From: a bacterium 1xD8-48 | GTDB taxonomy: Bacteria; Bacillota; Clostridia; Lachnospirales; Lachnospiraceae | Length of the DNA: 64,000 nucleotides | Assembly (NCBI GenBank): GCA_009917455.1 | Contig: QZDS01000003.1 | Span: forward strand, 1-64,000 | Direction of reading: 5' to 3' | Shown here: piece after piece, positions 43,358 to 52,499 of the stretch | Layout: the number at the start of each line of letters is the position of its first letter | How positions within the stretch are numbered: position 1 is the stretch's first letter | Position numbers and translations under genes: made by a program | The notes under the pieces: model-generated | Databases searched by the model: none | The model's input: only the letters and a program-made list of their open reading frames with translations | What the model was told of the DNA's origin: nothing

Positions 43358-44572
43358 ATGTATATCCAGCGCGCGATGGAAAATAAACTTAAATATTTAT
43401 CCGCCCATTTTCCTGTAGTCATGGTCTGCGGCGCCCGGCAGGTGGGAAAAACAACGTTGCTTAAGCGGATACAATCCGAAAATGAACAGCTTCAATATGT
43501 TACCCTCGACTATCCAAGACTGCGGATGCTCGCACAGGAGGACCCCGAACTGTTTTTGCAGCAATACCAGCCTCCGCTTATTATTGACGAGATACAGTAT
43601 GCGCCGGAGCTGCTTCCCTATATTAAAATCAGAGTTGATATGGCGCAAAAAAGCGGAATATATTTTCTTACCGGCTCACAAATGTTTCATATGATGAAAA
43701 ACGTCAGTGAGTCCCTCGCCGGCAGAGTTGGTCTTCTGACAATGTATTCCCTGTCAGGCGCTGAAATTGAGGGGAGGCCGTCGTCTCCGTTCCTTCCTGG
43801 TAAAATCAGACAGACGGAAACCGCCGATACCATTACCGATATTTTTGAAAAAATTCTTCGCGGCGGAATGCCGCAGATGATAGCGGATAAGGAATTGCTG
43901 CCGGAAGACTATTTCGGCGCGTATATGCAGACTTATCTTGAGCGGGATATTCGGGAGCTGATTACCATAAAGGATGAAAACCGGTTTCTAAAATTTATCT
44001 CCTGCGCCGCCGCAAGAACCGGCCAGGAATTAAACCTTGCGGACATGGCAAAGGATATTGAAATTGACCGGAAAACAGCGGACGGCTGGCTGTCTCTTCT
44101 GGTTTCCTCCGGTCTCGTTTATCTTTTACATCCTTATTCGGGAAATACCATAAAGAGGATTGTCAAACGGCCAAAACTTTATTTTATGGATACCGGCCTT
44201 GCCTGCTACCTTACCTTCTGGAACAACCCAAAAGCGCTGGAACTGTCGGCCATGGCAGGCGCAATGTTTGAAAATTATGTGGTCTCCGAGATTATCAAGA
44301 GCTATGTAAATCAGGGCTTCGATACAAGAAGCCGTCTTTGCTATTACAGAGACAACAACGGCAGGGAGATAGATTTAATTATTCTCGAAAACGGCAGATT
44401 ATATCCCGTTGAAATCAAAAAAAGCGCAGACCCGGGAAAAAGCGCCCTGAAAAATTTCAGTATTTTAAACAGTCTGCCAGAAGATACCGGCGAGGGCGCA
44501 GTCATTTGCATGACGCCTATGGTCATACCGCTGGATGAAAAAAATCAATTGCTTCCCGCAACATCTATTTAA
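43358..44572 (+). CDS. AAA ATPase with DUF4143 nuclease-like C-terminus
   Basis: A 404-residue protein. Walker A is GARQVGKTTLL (about residues 26-36), Walker B is LIIDEIQYAPELL, and the arginine region FLTGSQMF follows. A winged-helix-like part (DMAKDIEIDRKTADGWLSLL) leads into a C-terminal domain with GREIDLIILENGRLYPVEIKKS, a PD-(D/E)XK-like motif. The family is widespread and multi-copy, its function unclear, with links to defence or mobile DNA. The start has a GGAGG site and its own promoter. It converges with the GH42 gene. Confidence 0.92.
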   Translation: MYIQRAMENKLKYLSAHFPVVMVCGARQVGKTTLLKRIQSENEQLQYVTLDYPRLRMLAQEDPELFLQQYQPPLIIDEIQYAPELLPYIKIRVDMAQKSGIYFLTGSQMFHMMKNVSESLAGRVGLLTMYSLSGAEIEGRPSSPFLPGKIRQTETADTITDIFEKILRGGMPQMIADKELLPEDYFGAYMQTYLERDIRELITIKDENRFLKFISCAAARTGQELNLADMAKDIEIDRKTADGWLSLLVSSGLVYLLHPYSGNTIKRIVKRPKLYFMDTGLACYLTFWNNPKALELSAMAGAMFENYVVSEIIKSYVNQGFDTRSRLCYYRDNNGREIDLIILENGRLYPVEIKKSADPGKSALKNFSILNSLPEDTGEGAVICMTPMVIPLDEKNQLLPATSI

Positions 44573-44581
44573 CGCCAGACC

Positions 44582-44620
44582 CCGGAAAACAGCCACATTC
44601 TGCCGCCGTTTTCCGGTATT
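44582..44620. terminator. Terminator between the AAA ATPase and GH42 genes
   Basis: CCGGAAAAC (44582-44590) and GTTTTCCGG (44608-44616) form a perfect 9-bp stem between two convergent genes. TATTATCA follows. Confidence 0.65.
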
Positions 44621-44632
44621 ATCATTTCCCGT

Positions 44633-46663
44633 CTAATTTTCTTCTATTATTCTGACCCCCCAGGGCTCCAGCGAAAGCACGTCTCCGTTTTTCACCGCTT
44701 TTCCTGAATTTACTGCCTCTCCCGAAAGCAGTTCCACCCCGTCCTTTCCGCCATGCGCCGCCTGCTGTGTCTCTGCGGAATAATTCAGATAATAAGTAAC
44801 TTCCTTTCCAAAATCATTGACTCCCTTTTTAATAATCACCGGGAATCTTTCCTTCCGATTCTCATCCCGGATTCCCGCTTCCTTCAGGGTATCGGCCAGA
44901 ATTTCCGAAAGCATCCCGCCGCTCGTCCAGCACCCGATGTAGGTTGCGCTGCCTTTTCCATAACAGTTTCTCGTCACCGCTGCGTACCTTTTCCAGTTCG
45001 GGTGGTCATAGGAGGCCAGTACCTGCGCCGTATCAGGATTTACAAGCTCCATAAAGGTCCTTACCCCTTTATCCGGGCATTTGTACCTGTCGGAGGAAAG
45101 CTTCACATTCACCGGAACCGTAAAGTGACTGTAGGAAATTCCAAGGCATTTATCTATGCCGTGAGGCTGGCAGTCCGCATAAACCTTTACATTTTCATTG
45201 GCAAAGGCCGACTTGAAGGTCACAAACACATGGCCGCCATTTGCCACATAAGCGTCGATGCGGGCAAGCAGTTCCTCAGAAGCCGCATATAATGCCGGAA
45301 TAATCAGCAAATCATATTCCTCAAGCTCCTCCGACTCCGGCCACAGGAAATCGCATTCCACATTCATCTTATAAAGCTCATCATACACGAAGCGTACCAC
45401 ATCATTGTAGCCGACGCGTCCTCCCTGAGGCGTTCCGCCAATGGGGAACCATTCCAGAGCCGTAAGCGCTTCGTTGCTCAAAAGAAAAGCCGCTTTATTT
45501 TTCTTTTTCAGGTTCACCAGGTGACTGCCAATCTCTGCAAGCTCGTTTCCAATCACGCTGGCCGCGCGATAGGTGTCGTTTTCCTTAAAGTCATGACTGA
45601 GCAGCCCTTTCCAGTAGGTTTCAAAGGAGTTGTGAATGGAATGCCAGTGCCAGTATTCCACCATGTTGGCTCCGGAAGCAAGGTGGCTGTAGGCCTGCAG
45701 CCGGAGCTGTCCGTCATAGGGCAGCCAGTGGGGAAAACCCTGGGCCTCCGTTTCCAGTACAAAGTAATTGCCTCTCTTTAAAGAACGGGCGTCGTCCCCT
45801 CCAAAGGCAATCTCAATGCCCGTGAGGCTGTCCTGGGACGGATGATAAATATCAATTCCCGCCGTGGTCAGCGCTTTTGCCGCCTGAAAATGCTCAATCT
45901 TTGACTGAACGCCAAAGGAATGCATACGCCAGTCCAAATCAAAATTGTGGGTGATAAACTGGTCAGGCCCTGCATACTCACGGACGATTCCCGCCTGCCA
46001 TGCCAGATAATCCGCCGCCAGCTTCCGCTGGAATCTTTCGAATTCCGCGCCAAGGCTCCCGTTGACGGTTCCCCGAACGTCAGGGAAATCCTCCCAGGCA
46101 TTGATACGGTTGCTCCAGTAATCAAGGCCGAATTCCTTGTTGAGGGCCTCCAAGTCGCCGTCGAATTTTTCTCTTAAATATTTCACAAACTGCTGCTGAA
46201 CATTTTTCCCTGCCGTGTCATAATGCTTTGTCTCATTGTCCACCTGAAAACCGATGACGCATTTTCTGTGAGCGGAAACCTCCATCAGCTTTCTGATAAT
46301 CCGCTCTCCATAGTAACGGTAAGCCGGGTGGGTGATATCCATAATCTGCCTTGCTCCGTAAATCCCGCGGCCGCTTTTCGTCTCCGCAAGAATATCCGGA
46401 TAAGCCTTTTCAAGCCACGTGGGAATGGCATAGGTGGGCGTCCCGATTACCACGCAAATCCCCGCCTCCTCCATGGCGTCGAGCACCCGCTCCACATGGC
46501 TGAAATCAAAAATCCCCTCCTGCGGCTCATAGGTACTCCACGTGGATTCCGCAATCCTGACCAGATTGATGCCCGCCTTTTTCATCATCTCAATGTCCTT
46601 ATGAAGGCGGTCATAAGGCATATATTCATCATAATAGGCAACGCCGTATAATATTTGATTCAC
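44633..46663 (-). CDS. GH42 beta-galactosidase
   Basis: A 676-residue enzyme that splits beta-galactosides in the cytoplasm. Family features: GVAYYDEYMPYDRL at the start, MMKKAGINLVRIAESTWSTYEP, the acid/base glutamate in FQVDNET, and the nucleophile region FVLETEAQGFPHW. A GTG start at 46663 with AGGAGG at a spacing of 5 is preferred over the in-frame ATG at 46723, which has no site. It is the last gene of a sugar-uptake group, behind a terminator that follows the binding-protein gene, so some reading-through or a private promoter is needed. Confidence 0.93.
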   Translation of the reverse strand: MNQILYGVAYYDEYMPYDRLHKDIEMMKKAGINLVRIAESTWSTYEPQEGIFDFSHVERVLDAMEEAGICVVIGTPTYAIPTWLEKAYPDILAETKSGRGIYGARQIMDITHPAYRYYGERIIRKLMEVSAHRKCVIGFQVDNETKHYDTAGKNVQQQFVKYLREKFDGDLEALNKEFGLDYWSNRINAWEDFPDVRGTVNGSLGAEFERFQRKLAADYLAWQAGIVREYAGPDQFITHNFDLDWRMHSFGVQSKIEHFQAAKALTTAGIDIYHPSQDSLTGIEIAFGGDDARSLKRGNYFVLETEAQGFPHWLPYDGQLRLQAYSHLASGANMVEYWHWHSIHNSFETYWKGLLSHDFKENDTYRAASVIGNELAEIGSHLVNLKKKNKAAFLLSNEALTALEWFPIGGTPQGGRVGYNDVVRFVYDELYKMNVECDFLWPESEELEEYDLLIIPALYAASEELLARIDAYVANGGHVFVTFKSAFANENVKVYADCQPHGIDKCLGISYSHFTVPVNVKLSSDRYKCPDKGVRTFMELVNPDTAQVLASYDHPNWKRYAAVTRNCYGKGSATYIGCWTSGGMLSEILADTLKEAGIRDENRKERFPVIIKKGVNDFGKEVTYYLNYSAETQQAAHGGKDGVELLSGEAVNSGKAVKNGDVLSLEPWGVRIIEEN

Positions 46664-46754
46664 TATAACCTCCTGAATTTGAAGTTCCGCTGCAGCCCCT
46701 GCCAAATCCCCTTGCGGCCGCATATTATCTTTTAGATTTTTTCATTATAGCAAA

Positions 46755-46784
46755 AGACCGGCCGGATTTCCACCCGGCCAGCCC
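46755..46784 (-). terminator. Terminator after the sugar-binding lipoprotein gene
   Basis: GGCCGG (46760-46765) pairs with CCGGCC (46774-46779), with extra pairs outside. On the minus strand it is followed by TCTTTTG, about 45 bp past the stop codon. Confidence 0.7.
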
Positions 46785-46827
46785 TGTCACTGCTTTTTCC
46801 GTTTCAGATTATGTAACGTTCCTGATA

Positions 46828-48489
46828 TTATTTGTTTGCGCTTACCCATGCGTCAAGCTGCTCCTGCTTGCCTGCCATAACCTCTTCCAGACCGGATGCA
46901 TACAGCGCGTCGTTTAACGCCTGAATCGTGCTGTCCACATTAGCGGAGCCGCAGCTTCCTGTCAGGAGAGTTGCCCTATAGGTATCCCATGCGTTATTCA
47001 GAGCGGTAATCTGGGTAGCGTAATTGGAGCTGTCCCAAAGGAAACCGAATACCGGCGAATAGTAGGCATTGTCATTATGTGTACGAAGCAAATCCCAATA
47101 ATCAGCCGACTTGCTTCCGTCGTTCCATACCAGAGAGTTAAACTGGTTACCCATGCACCATCCGGTATTCTGATGATATTTGAAGTTTCCGCCGTCCTCT
47201 CCGTCCACAAAGTATGCCGTGCCGTCGTCAAGGAGCTTATAGTTCACACCTTCGATACCGTTCTGCCACAAATTGTAAACAGTAGAATCGCTGTACAGCG
47301 CGGAGATAAACTTGAACGCCATTTCCGGGTCTTCGCTGTTATTGGCAATACCGGTATTATAGAAAGAAACATTGGTTGTTGTGATATAACCGTCGCTTCC
47401 GCCGCCGGTCTTGAAGTACAGAGCGTAGCACTCGCAGCCGTTTGCCGTCTCAGCCTCGGCAAGGAAACCGGGCTTGATTGCCGTTGCATAGCTGAAAGTA
47501 TTGCCTGCCTTCATCATGGTAGCGGTGCCCTGTGTATCTGTTGCCGCATCCTTATAAATGTATCCCTTGTCGTACCAGTCAGCCAGAAGGCTTACTGCAT
47601 TCTTAAAGGTATCTGTCTCAAAAATATTTACAATGGTCGTGCTGTTGCGGTCTTTCTGCAGGTCAAGTCCGCCAAAATAATCCACCAGATAGTCAAAATC
47701 CGCAAATCTGTTTAACTGGTCCTGACTTGACAGGTAAAGAGGAATCATCTCGGGATGCGCTTCCTTAACCTTTGCAAAAATCTTCTCCGCCTCACTCCAG
47801 TCCAAAGCCTCTCCTGAGAACGCATCGTTCTTATCGCCAAGGCCATACTCTTCCGTAATGCCAAGCTCGTCGCAGATGTCCGCTCTCATGCAGAGTCCGC
47901 CAAGCTCCACGGATTCCTTGTTTGCCGGGAAACCGTACAAAACGCCGTTCATATTTCCAACATATGCGTTCTCTTCTCCCAGCGCTTCGATAATTTTCTG
48001 CCCGTCAGCCGTCTCCATCAGCGGAGACATATCAAAGATACCGTTCATGTTAATCCAGCTTGCCGCCTGAACATAATAAACCGGCATTACATCAAGAGGG
48101 TCGCCGCCGGAAAGCATCAACTGTACGGTAGACTGCCATTCCGCCGCTCCCATGGGAAGGAATTCCACTTCCATATGGTAATTGGGAATCATGTACTCGT
48201 TGAGGGCGTCCTGAACCGCCGCTCTCGCCGCTTCGTCCTGATTGTAGAACTCCACATATGCAAAGGTAAGATGATAGGGATTCTCCGCCGTATACTCTCC
48301 GTAGGAAGTTTTGGTGGTGGTCCCGTCGCTTACCGCGCCCTCCGTCCCGGAACCTGCGTCGCTTTCTGCACTTCCGCTGTCAGAGGTTCCGGCTCCCCCG
48401 GCGTCATTTCCTCCCGAACCGCCGCATCCGGTTAAAAGGCCAAACGCCATGGCCAGAACCAGCAGACTGCTAATCAATTTCTTCTTCAT
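46828..48489 (-). CDS. Sugar ABC transporter substrate-binding lipoprotein
   Basis: A 553-residue extracellular binding protein of the large LplA/YtcQ-like group. The N-terminus is a lipoprotein signal ending in L-T-G-C (C22), followed by a Gly/Ser/Asp-rich linker. The mature protein has the usual two-lobe pattern (YHLTFAYVEFYNQDEAARA, MLSGGDPLDVMPVYY). It would capture an oligosaccharide at the membrane surface for the two permeases upstream. The ATG at 48489 has GAGGAGG; the longer in-frame reading to 48567 is rejected because the signal peptide begins here. Confidence 0.93.
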   Translation of the reverse strand: MKKKLISSLLVLAMAFGLLTGCGGSGGNDAGGAGTSDSGSAESDAGSGTEGAVSDGTTTKTSYGEYTAENPYHLTFAYVEFYNQDEAARAAVQDALNEYMIPNYHMEVEFLPMGAAEWQSTVQLMLSGGDPLDVMPVYYVQAASWINMNGIFDMSPLMETADGQKIIEALGEENAYVGNMNGVLYGFPANKESVELGGLCMRADICDELGITEEYGLGDKNDAFSGEALDWSEAEKIFAKVKEAHPEMIPLYLSSQDQLNRFADFDYLVDYFGGLDLQKDRNSTTIVNIFETDTFKNAVSLLADWYDKGYIYKDAATDTQGTATMMKAGNTFSYATAIKPGFLAEAETANGCECYALYFKTGGGSDGYITTTNVSFYNTGIANNSEDPEMAFKFISALYSDSTVYNLWQNGIEGVNYKLLDDGTAYFVDGEDGGNFKYHQNTGWCMGNQFNSLVWNDGSKSADYWDLLRTHNDNAYYSPVFGFLWDSSNYATQITALNNAWDTYRATLLTGSCGSANVDSTIQALNDALYASGLEEVMAGKQEQLDAWVSANK

Positions 48490-48585
48490 TTCTTTTACTC
48501 CTCCTCTTTTTAATTTATTGATAAGACATGCCTCCCCGCCCTGCGGGCCACGTCCCATATCAAACACACTGACATGATTGTCCCG

Positions 48586-49479
48586 TCAGCCCTTCACGCC
48601 GCCAAGAGTAAGCCCCTTGGAATAATACTTCTGGAAGAAAGGGAAAATCAGCATAATCGGTAATATCGCCACAAACGCAATTGCCATCTGAATAGCCGTT
48701 GACGGAATAGCCGATGCCGCCGACGCCACATTGGAATTGCTGCTGCTGGCCAGATACTGGATATTGGTAACCATCTGGTTCAAAAGATTCTGTATATTGT
48801 ACAGATTTTTGTTTCTAACCAGATAGTAAAGCCCGTTGGTCCAGTCGTTCCAGTAGGTAAGTCCCGCAAAGGTTCCCATGGTTACCAGAATCGGTTTGCC
48901 AAGAGGAATTACAATGCTGGTGAAAATCTTCATCTGGGACGCTCCGTCAATCTCCGCCGCCTCGTATAAGCTGTCCGGAATACTGGTGGTGAAGAAAGTC
49001 CGAATCATCATAACGTTCCAGGCGCTCACCAGGAAATTCGGAAGAAGCTGGGCAAAAAAAGTATCCTTCACGCCAAGGGAAGTCCATAACAGATAAGAAG
49101 GAACAATACCGCCGTTGAACAGCATGGTGAAGAACACGAAGAAATTCATAAATTTTCTTCCAGGCAGGTTTCTGATTGACAGAGGGTACGCCATCAGCGC
49201 CGATAACGACACATTAATGGCCGTTCCCACCAGCGTCACCAGAATACTGATTCCGTAAGCCGTCAGTATTTTCTGTCCCGACTGCATCAGATACCCGTAG
49301 GCTGCTCCTGAAAACTTCTGCGGGAAAAAGGAATACCCGTTGGCAACCAGTACGTTTTCATCCGTGATGGATGACATAAACAAAAGAATAAATGGCAGGA
49401 TGATTAAAAGCGTCCATATAATCATGACTACATTCGCCAGAATCTGAAATTTCGAAAATGGTTTCTCTCTCATAGTCAT
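48586..49479 (-). CDS. ABC sugar transporter permease (LplC/YtcP-like)
   Basis: A 297-residue inner-membrane protein with six helices and the MalG-type EAA loop (YEAAEIDGASQMKIFTSIVIPLGKP) that contacts the ATPase. It pairs with the LplB-like permease 8 bp upstream. The C-terminus ends in KGLTLGGVKG, as in this family. Together with the lipoprotein it forms an importer for oligosaccharides. Confidence 0.95.
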   Translation of the reverse strand: MTMREKPFSKFQILANVVMIIWTLLIILPFILLFMSSITDENVLVANGYSFFPQKFSGAAYGYLMQSGQKILTAYGISILVTLVGTAINVSLSALMAYPLSIRNLPGRKFMNFFVFFTMLFNGGIVPSYLLWTSLGVKDTFFAQLLPNFLVSAWNVMMIRTFFTTSIPDSLYEAAEIDGASQMKIFTSIVIPLGKPILVTMGTFAGLTYWNDWTNGLYYLVRNKNLYNIQNLLNQMVTNIQYLASSSNSNVASAASAIPSTAIQMAIAFVAILPIMLIFPFFQKYYSKGLTLGGVKG

Positions 49480-49486
49480 CCCCTCC

Positions 49487-50413
49487 CTAGAATAATGCGT
49501 TTTCTTCGCTCACCTTCCTGACTATCATATTAGCCGTCAGGACAAGGATAAAGCCTATGATGGACTGATAGAAGCCCGCCGCCGCGGACATACCTACATT
49601 GGACTGCTCCATCAAACCACGGTACACATAAGTATCAATAACGTTGGTGGTCGAGTAAATCATTCCCGCATTTCTCGGCACCTGATAGAACAGACCGAAA
49701 TCGGAATAGAAGATACGGCCCACATTCATCAGGGTCAGGGTAATAATCGTCGGCACCAGGGAAGGCAGCGTAATATTCTTAATCTGCAGCCATTTGGTCG
49801 CTCCGTCCAGCTCTGCCGCCTCGTACAGCGACGGGTCAATACCGTTGATGCTGGATATGTAAATCAGACATCCGTATCCGATTCCCTTCCAGGTATTCAC
49901 GAATATCAGTATAAACGGCCAGTACTTTGCCTCCGAATACCAGTTAACCGGCTCCTTGCCGAACAGCGGAAGGATTGAATTGTTCATAATACCGCTGCTC
50001 TGACTTAAGAATGCAAATACAATGTAACCGATGATAACTGCCGACATCAGATAAGGAAACAAAATCGCGCTTTGATATACCTTCTGCAGCTTCTTGTTGA
50101 CGGTATCGCAGATAAAAATAGCAAATGCGATTCCCACTACAAGATTGATGGCGATAAACGCCAGATTGTAAAGAATTGTGTTCCGGGTAATTACCCAGGC
50201 GTCGGGAGTTGCAAACAGGAATCTGAAATTCTCAATTCCGTTCCACGGGCTCCCCCATATGCCGCTCCTTACATTGTACTGCTTAAACGCCACTACAAGA
50301 CCGCCCATGGGAATGTAGTTGTTAATCAGCAGATACAATGCGCCCGGCAGAAACATCAGATACAAAGGTAAGTATCTTTTTAATTTCTTTGCTTTACTGC
50401 CCATTTTTTCCAC
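49487..50413 (-). CDS. ABC sugar transporter permease (LplB/YteP-like)
   Basis: A 308-residue membrane protein with six helices and the EAA loop YEAAELDGATKWLQIKNITLPSL. The N-terminal YLPLYLMFLPGALYLLINNYIPMGG is the family's first helix. It is the first transporter gene after the nucleoside-hydrolase-like gene. No ABC ATPase gene is present in the window, so a shared ATPase is expected. Confidence 0.95.
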   Translation of the reverse strand: MEKMGSKAKKLKRYLPLYLMFLPGALYLLINNYIPMGGLVVAFKQYNVRSGIWGSPWNGIENFRFLFATPDAWVITRNTILYNLAFIAINLVVGIAFAIFICDTVNKKLQKVYQSAILFPYLMSAVIIGYIVFAFLSQSSGIMNNSILPLFGKEPVNWYSEAKYWPFILIFVNTWKGIGYGCLIYISSINGIDPSLYEAAELDGATKWLQIKNITLPSLVPTIITLTLMNVGRIFYSDFGLFYQVPRNAGMIYSTTNVIDTYVYRGLMEQSNVGMSAAAGFYQSIIGFILVLTANMIVRKVSEENALF

Positions 50414-50534
50414 ACCCTTTCGATTTGTTGTTAATTGTTTTGCAAATGCATAAATTACTTACACGTTTCTTTCCGGTCTCATAGCCTTTTCATGAAACGC
50501 GGTAAAGCCTCTCCCCAACACGCCCTCCTTTCTC

Positions 50535-51473
50535 TCACGGCCGCTCCGGCGGGAAATTGATGGAAAGCTTGGCAAAAAAGTCCTCTAAGGTCAGCCTTGC
50601 GTTCACCTGGTTATAAACCCGTATCGACCGGTTATTGTTGTCAAAAGAATACTTCATGGTTTTATAGGCAATGGTGGGAGCTCTCATCATGTCAAAAACG
50701 TCCGTCTTCTCGCTCTCCTCCATCAGTACTCCGATTGTGGGCGAATCCCCAAGCCCCCACATTTCTCCGTGAGGCCAGTGCGGAATGTGCGCCAGCTTAT
50801 TGTTGAATTCCACCATCTGGCGGAACAGATAATTCCCGATTTCACCACAGGGCATTACCTTTTTTTGAAGCTCGGCAAGAGAAACCGCCATCTGCTTATA
50901 CACATTCATGGGAATCTGCCAAAGCTCCACATTGGATTTCATGATGACATTTGCCGCCGCAATGTCCTGCATCAGATTAAATTCAAACCCGCCTTCAGGA
51001 TACTGCGCTCCGCCAATCCATATGATTGTCATCCGTGATGTGATTTCCGGCTTCATCAATATTGCGCTTGCAATATCCGTAAGCCCTCCCTGAGCCGCCA
51101 CATATAAGGGATGGGAATCCTCCTTCATGGCTTCCTCGATAATCAGCTCCGCTCCCGCCGAAGGCATTGGCGTTTTCTCATCCTTAAGGGGATATCCGGC
51201 GCCTTCCGCCACCCTGTACTCCCCGGAAACTCCCATAAGGGAAAGCACCTTGTTAATCTCGTCCACACTGGCCCTGGCCGTATTGCCCTCCCCCCATTCC
51301 TGAGGATTGATATTGAAATGGCCTCCAATAATTCCTTTAATGATGAACTTTGGCGTCATCAGGTGATGAGCTAAGGCAAACTGGTCGTCCGCCTCATTTT
51401 TGCAGTCCGTGTGGACAATCATCCGCACCTTTTTGGTATCCGGCACATCAAATTCATAATTCCACTTTTTCAA
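50535..51473 (-). CDS. Nucleoside-hydrolase-like protein
   Basis: A 312-residue protein with the general fold of inosine-uridine nucleoside hydrolases. The calcium-binding N-terminus reads HTDCKNEADDQFAL instead of the usual DxDxxxDD, keeping the last two aspartates. Further parts are YVAAQGGLTDIASAI and IIWIGGAQYPEGGFEFNLMQDIAAANV, close to family motifs. The variant metal site and the sugar-operon setting suggest it splits an N- or O-glycoside brought in by the transporter rather than ordinary nucleosides. There is no signal peptide. Confidence 0.8.
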   Translation of the reverse strand: MKKWNYEFDVPDTKKVRMIVHTDCKNEADDQFALAHHLMTPKFIIKGIIGGHFNINPQEWGEGNTARASVDEINKVLSLMGVSGEYRVAEGAGYPLKDEKTPMPSAGAELIIEEAMKEDSHPLYVAAQGGLTDIASAILMKPEITSRMTIIWIGGAQYPEGGFEFNLMQDIAAANVIMKSNVELWQIPMNVYKQMAVSLAELQKKVMPCGEIGNYLFRQMVEFNNKLAHIPHWPHGEMWGLGDSPTIGVLMEESEKTDVFDMMRAPTIAYKTMKYSFDNNNRSIRVYNQVNARLTLEDFFAKLSINFPPERP

Positions 51474-51491
51474 ACAGGCTCTTCTCCTTTC

Positions 51492-52259
51492 TCAATATTT
51501 TGTTACATGATTGGAGTCCCTGTATTGTCTGGGCGTCATTCCCGTTTCTTTTTTAAAAGCCGTTCCGAAATGGCTCTGGGAGGAATATCCCAAATAATCG
51601 CCGACCTCCGTCATGGAGCGGTCCGAATATTTTAAAATGTTCTTTGCCCGCTTTATTTTTTCCCTCTGGATATACCGCCCGATTGTAATTTTTTCCTCCT
51701 CTTTGAAAATGCGTTCCAGATAGATTACATTCAGATTCAGCTCCGCAGCTACGTCCCTGCTGCTGATGCGCTTAAAAATGTTTACTGCAATATAGTTCTT
51801 GCATTCGCCCACGTACATCCTTTTTTTACCGTTTTTCCGATACTCCGCAACCAGACCGGTATACGTGAGCGCCGCGCGCCTTCTGATTGCCTGATACACT
51901 CTGGCGTCCATGGCTCCTGCAATCTGCTTTAAGAAAATGTCGCTTACCAGAAAGCTCTCCCGGGAGGCAATTCCCGCTTCTATGGCGGCCCTGGCGACAA
52001 GCCCCACCCAGATAGCCGTCATATACTCCTCGTTTTTGCGGGAACTTCCCTCAACCGCCTGGGGAAACGCCATTGGTGTCTGCAAAAGCCGCTCCACCAG
52101 TTTGACATTTCCGTCCTTTATGGCCTGCATCAGTATCTGCTCATCCCTGTAGCTGTGGTTGACATACCCCTCTTCTTCCTCTCTCCGGATGGCATATTCT
52201 GTCCGGTGCTTCTCTATTTCCGCAAGCGTTTCTGTAATTGTAATCTCGTTGTCTTTCAT
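51492..52259 (-). CDS. AraC-family transcriptional regulator
   Basis: A 255-residue regulator. The C-terminal AraC domain (about residues 155-255) has two helix-turn-helix units, with ISSRDVAAELNLNVIYLERIFKEE and the signature YSDRSMTEVGDYLGYSSQSHFGTAFKKETGMTPRQYR. The N-terminal part is helical and is not a typical cupin sugar-binding domain. It is the first gene of the sugar-use unit, 18 bp before the nucleoside-hydrolase-like gene, and is the likely activator. Confidence 0.93.
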   Translation of the reverse strand: MKDNEITITETLAEIEKHRTEYAIRREEEEGYVNHSYRDEQILMQAIKDGNVKLVERLLQTPMAFPQAVEGSSRKNEEYMTAIWVGLVARAAIEAGIASRESFLVSDIFLKQIAGAMDARVYQAIRRRAALTYTGLVAEYRKNGKKRMYVGECKNYIAVNIFKRISSRDVAAELNLNVIYLERIFKEEEKITIGRYIQREKIKRAKNILKYSDRSMTEVGDYLGYSSQSHFGTAFKKETGMTPRQYRDSNHVTKY

Positions 52260-52440
52260 GGGACACCCTTCAATTTTTTATTATTATATCCATAGAAAGG
52301 GTATCGATATATCACAATATGAACTTTTTTTGTGCAAAACAAACTCATTTCCTGCAAAAAAGTGCAGTAACTGCAACGCTCTTCGGGTACCGACCTATTG
52401 GAACAAAAATTTCACAGGCCGTACTTTCCTGAGAAATAAA

Positions 52441-52476
52441 AAAGGTTCAGACAAACCGCAACCTGCCTGAACCCTT
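52441..52476 (-). terminator. Terminator after the second MATE gene
   Basis: GGTTCAG (52444-52450) pairs with CTGAACC (52467-52473). On the minus strand the stem is followed by TTTTTTATT. Confidence 0.8.
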
Positions 52477-52499
52477 TCATTTTTTATGTATGAATAAAA

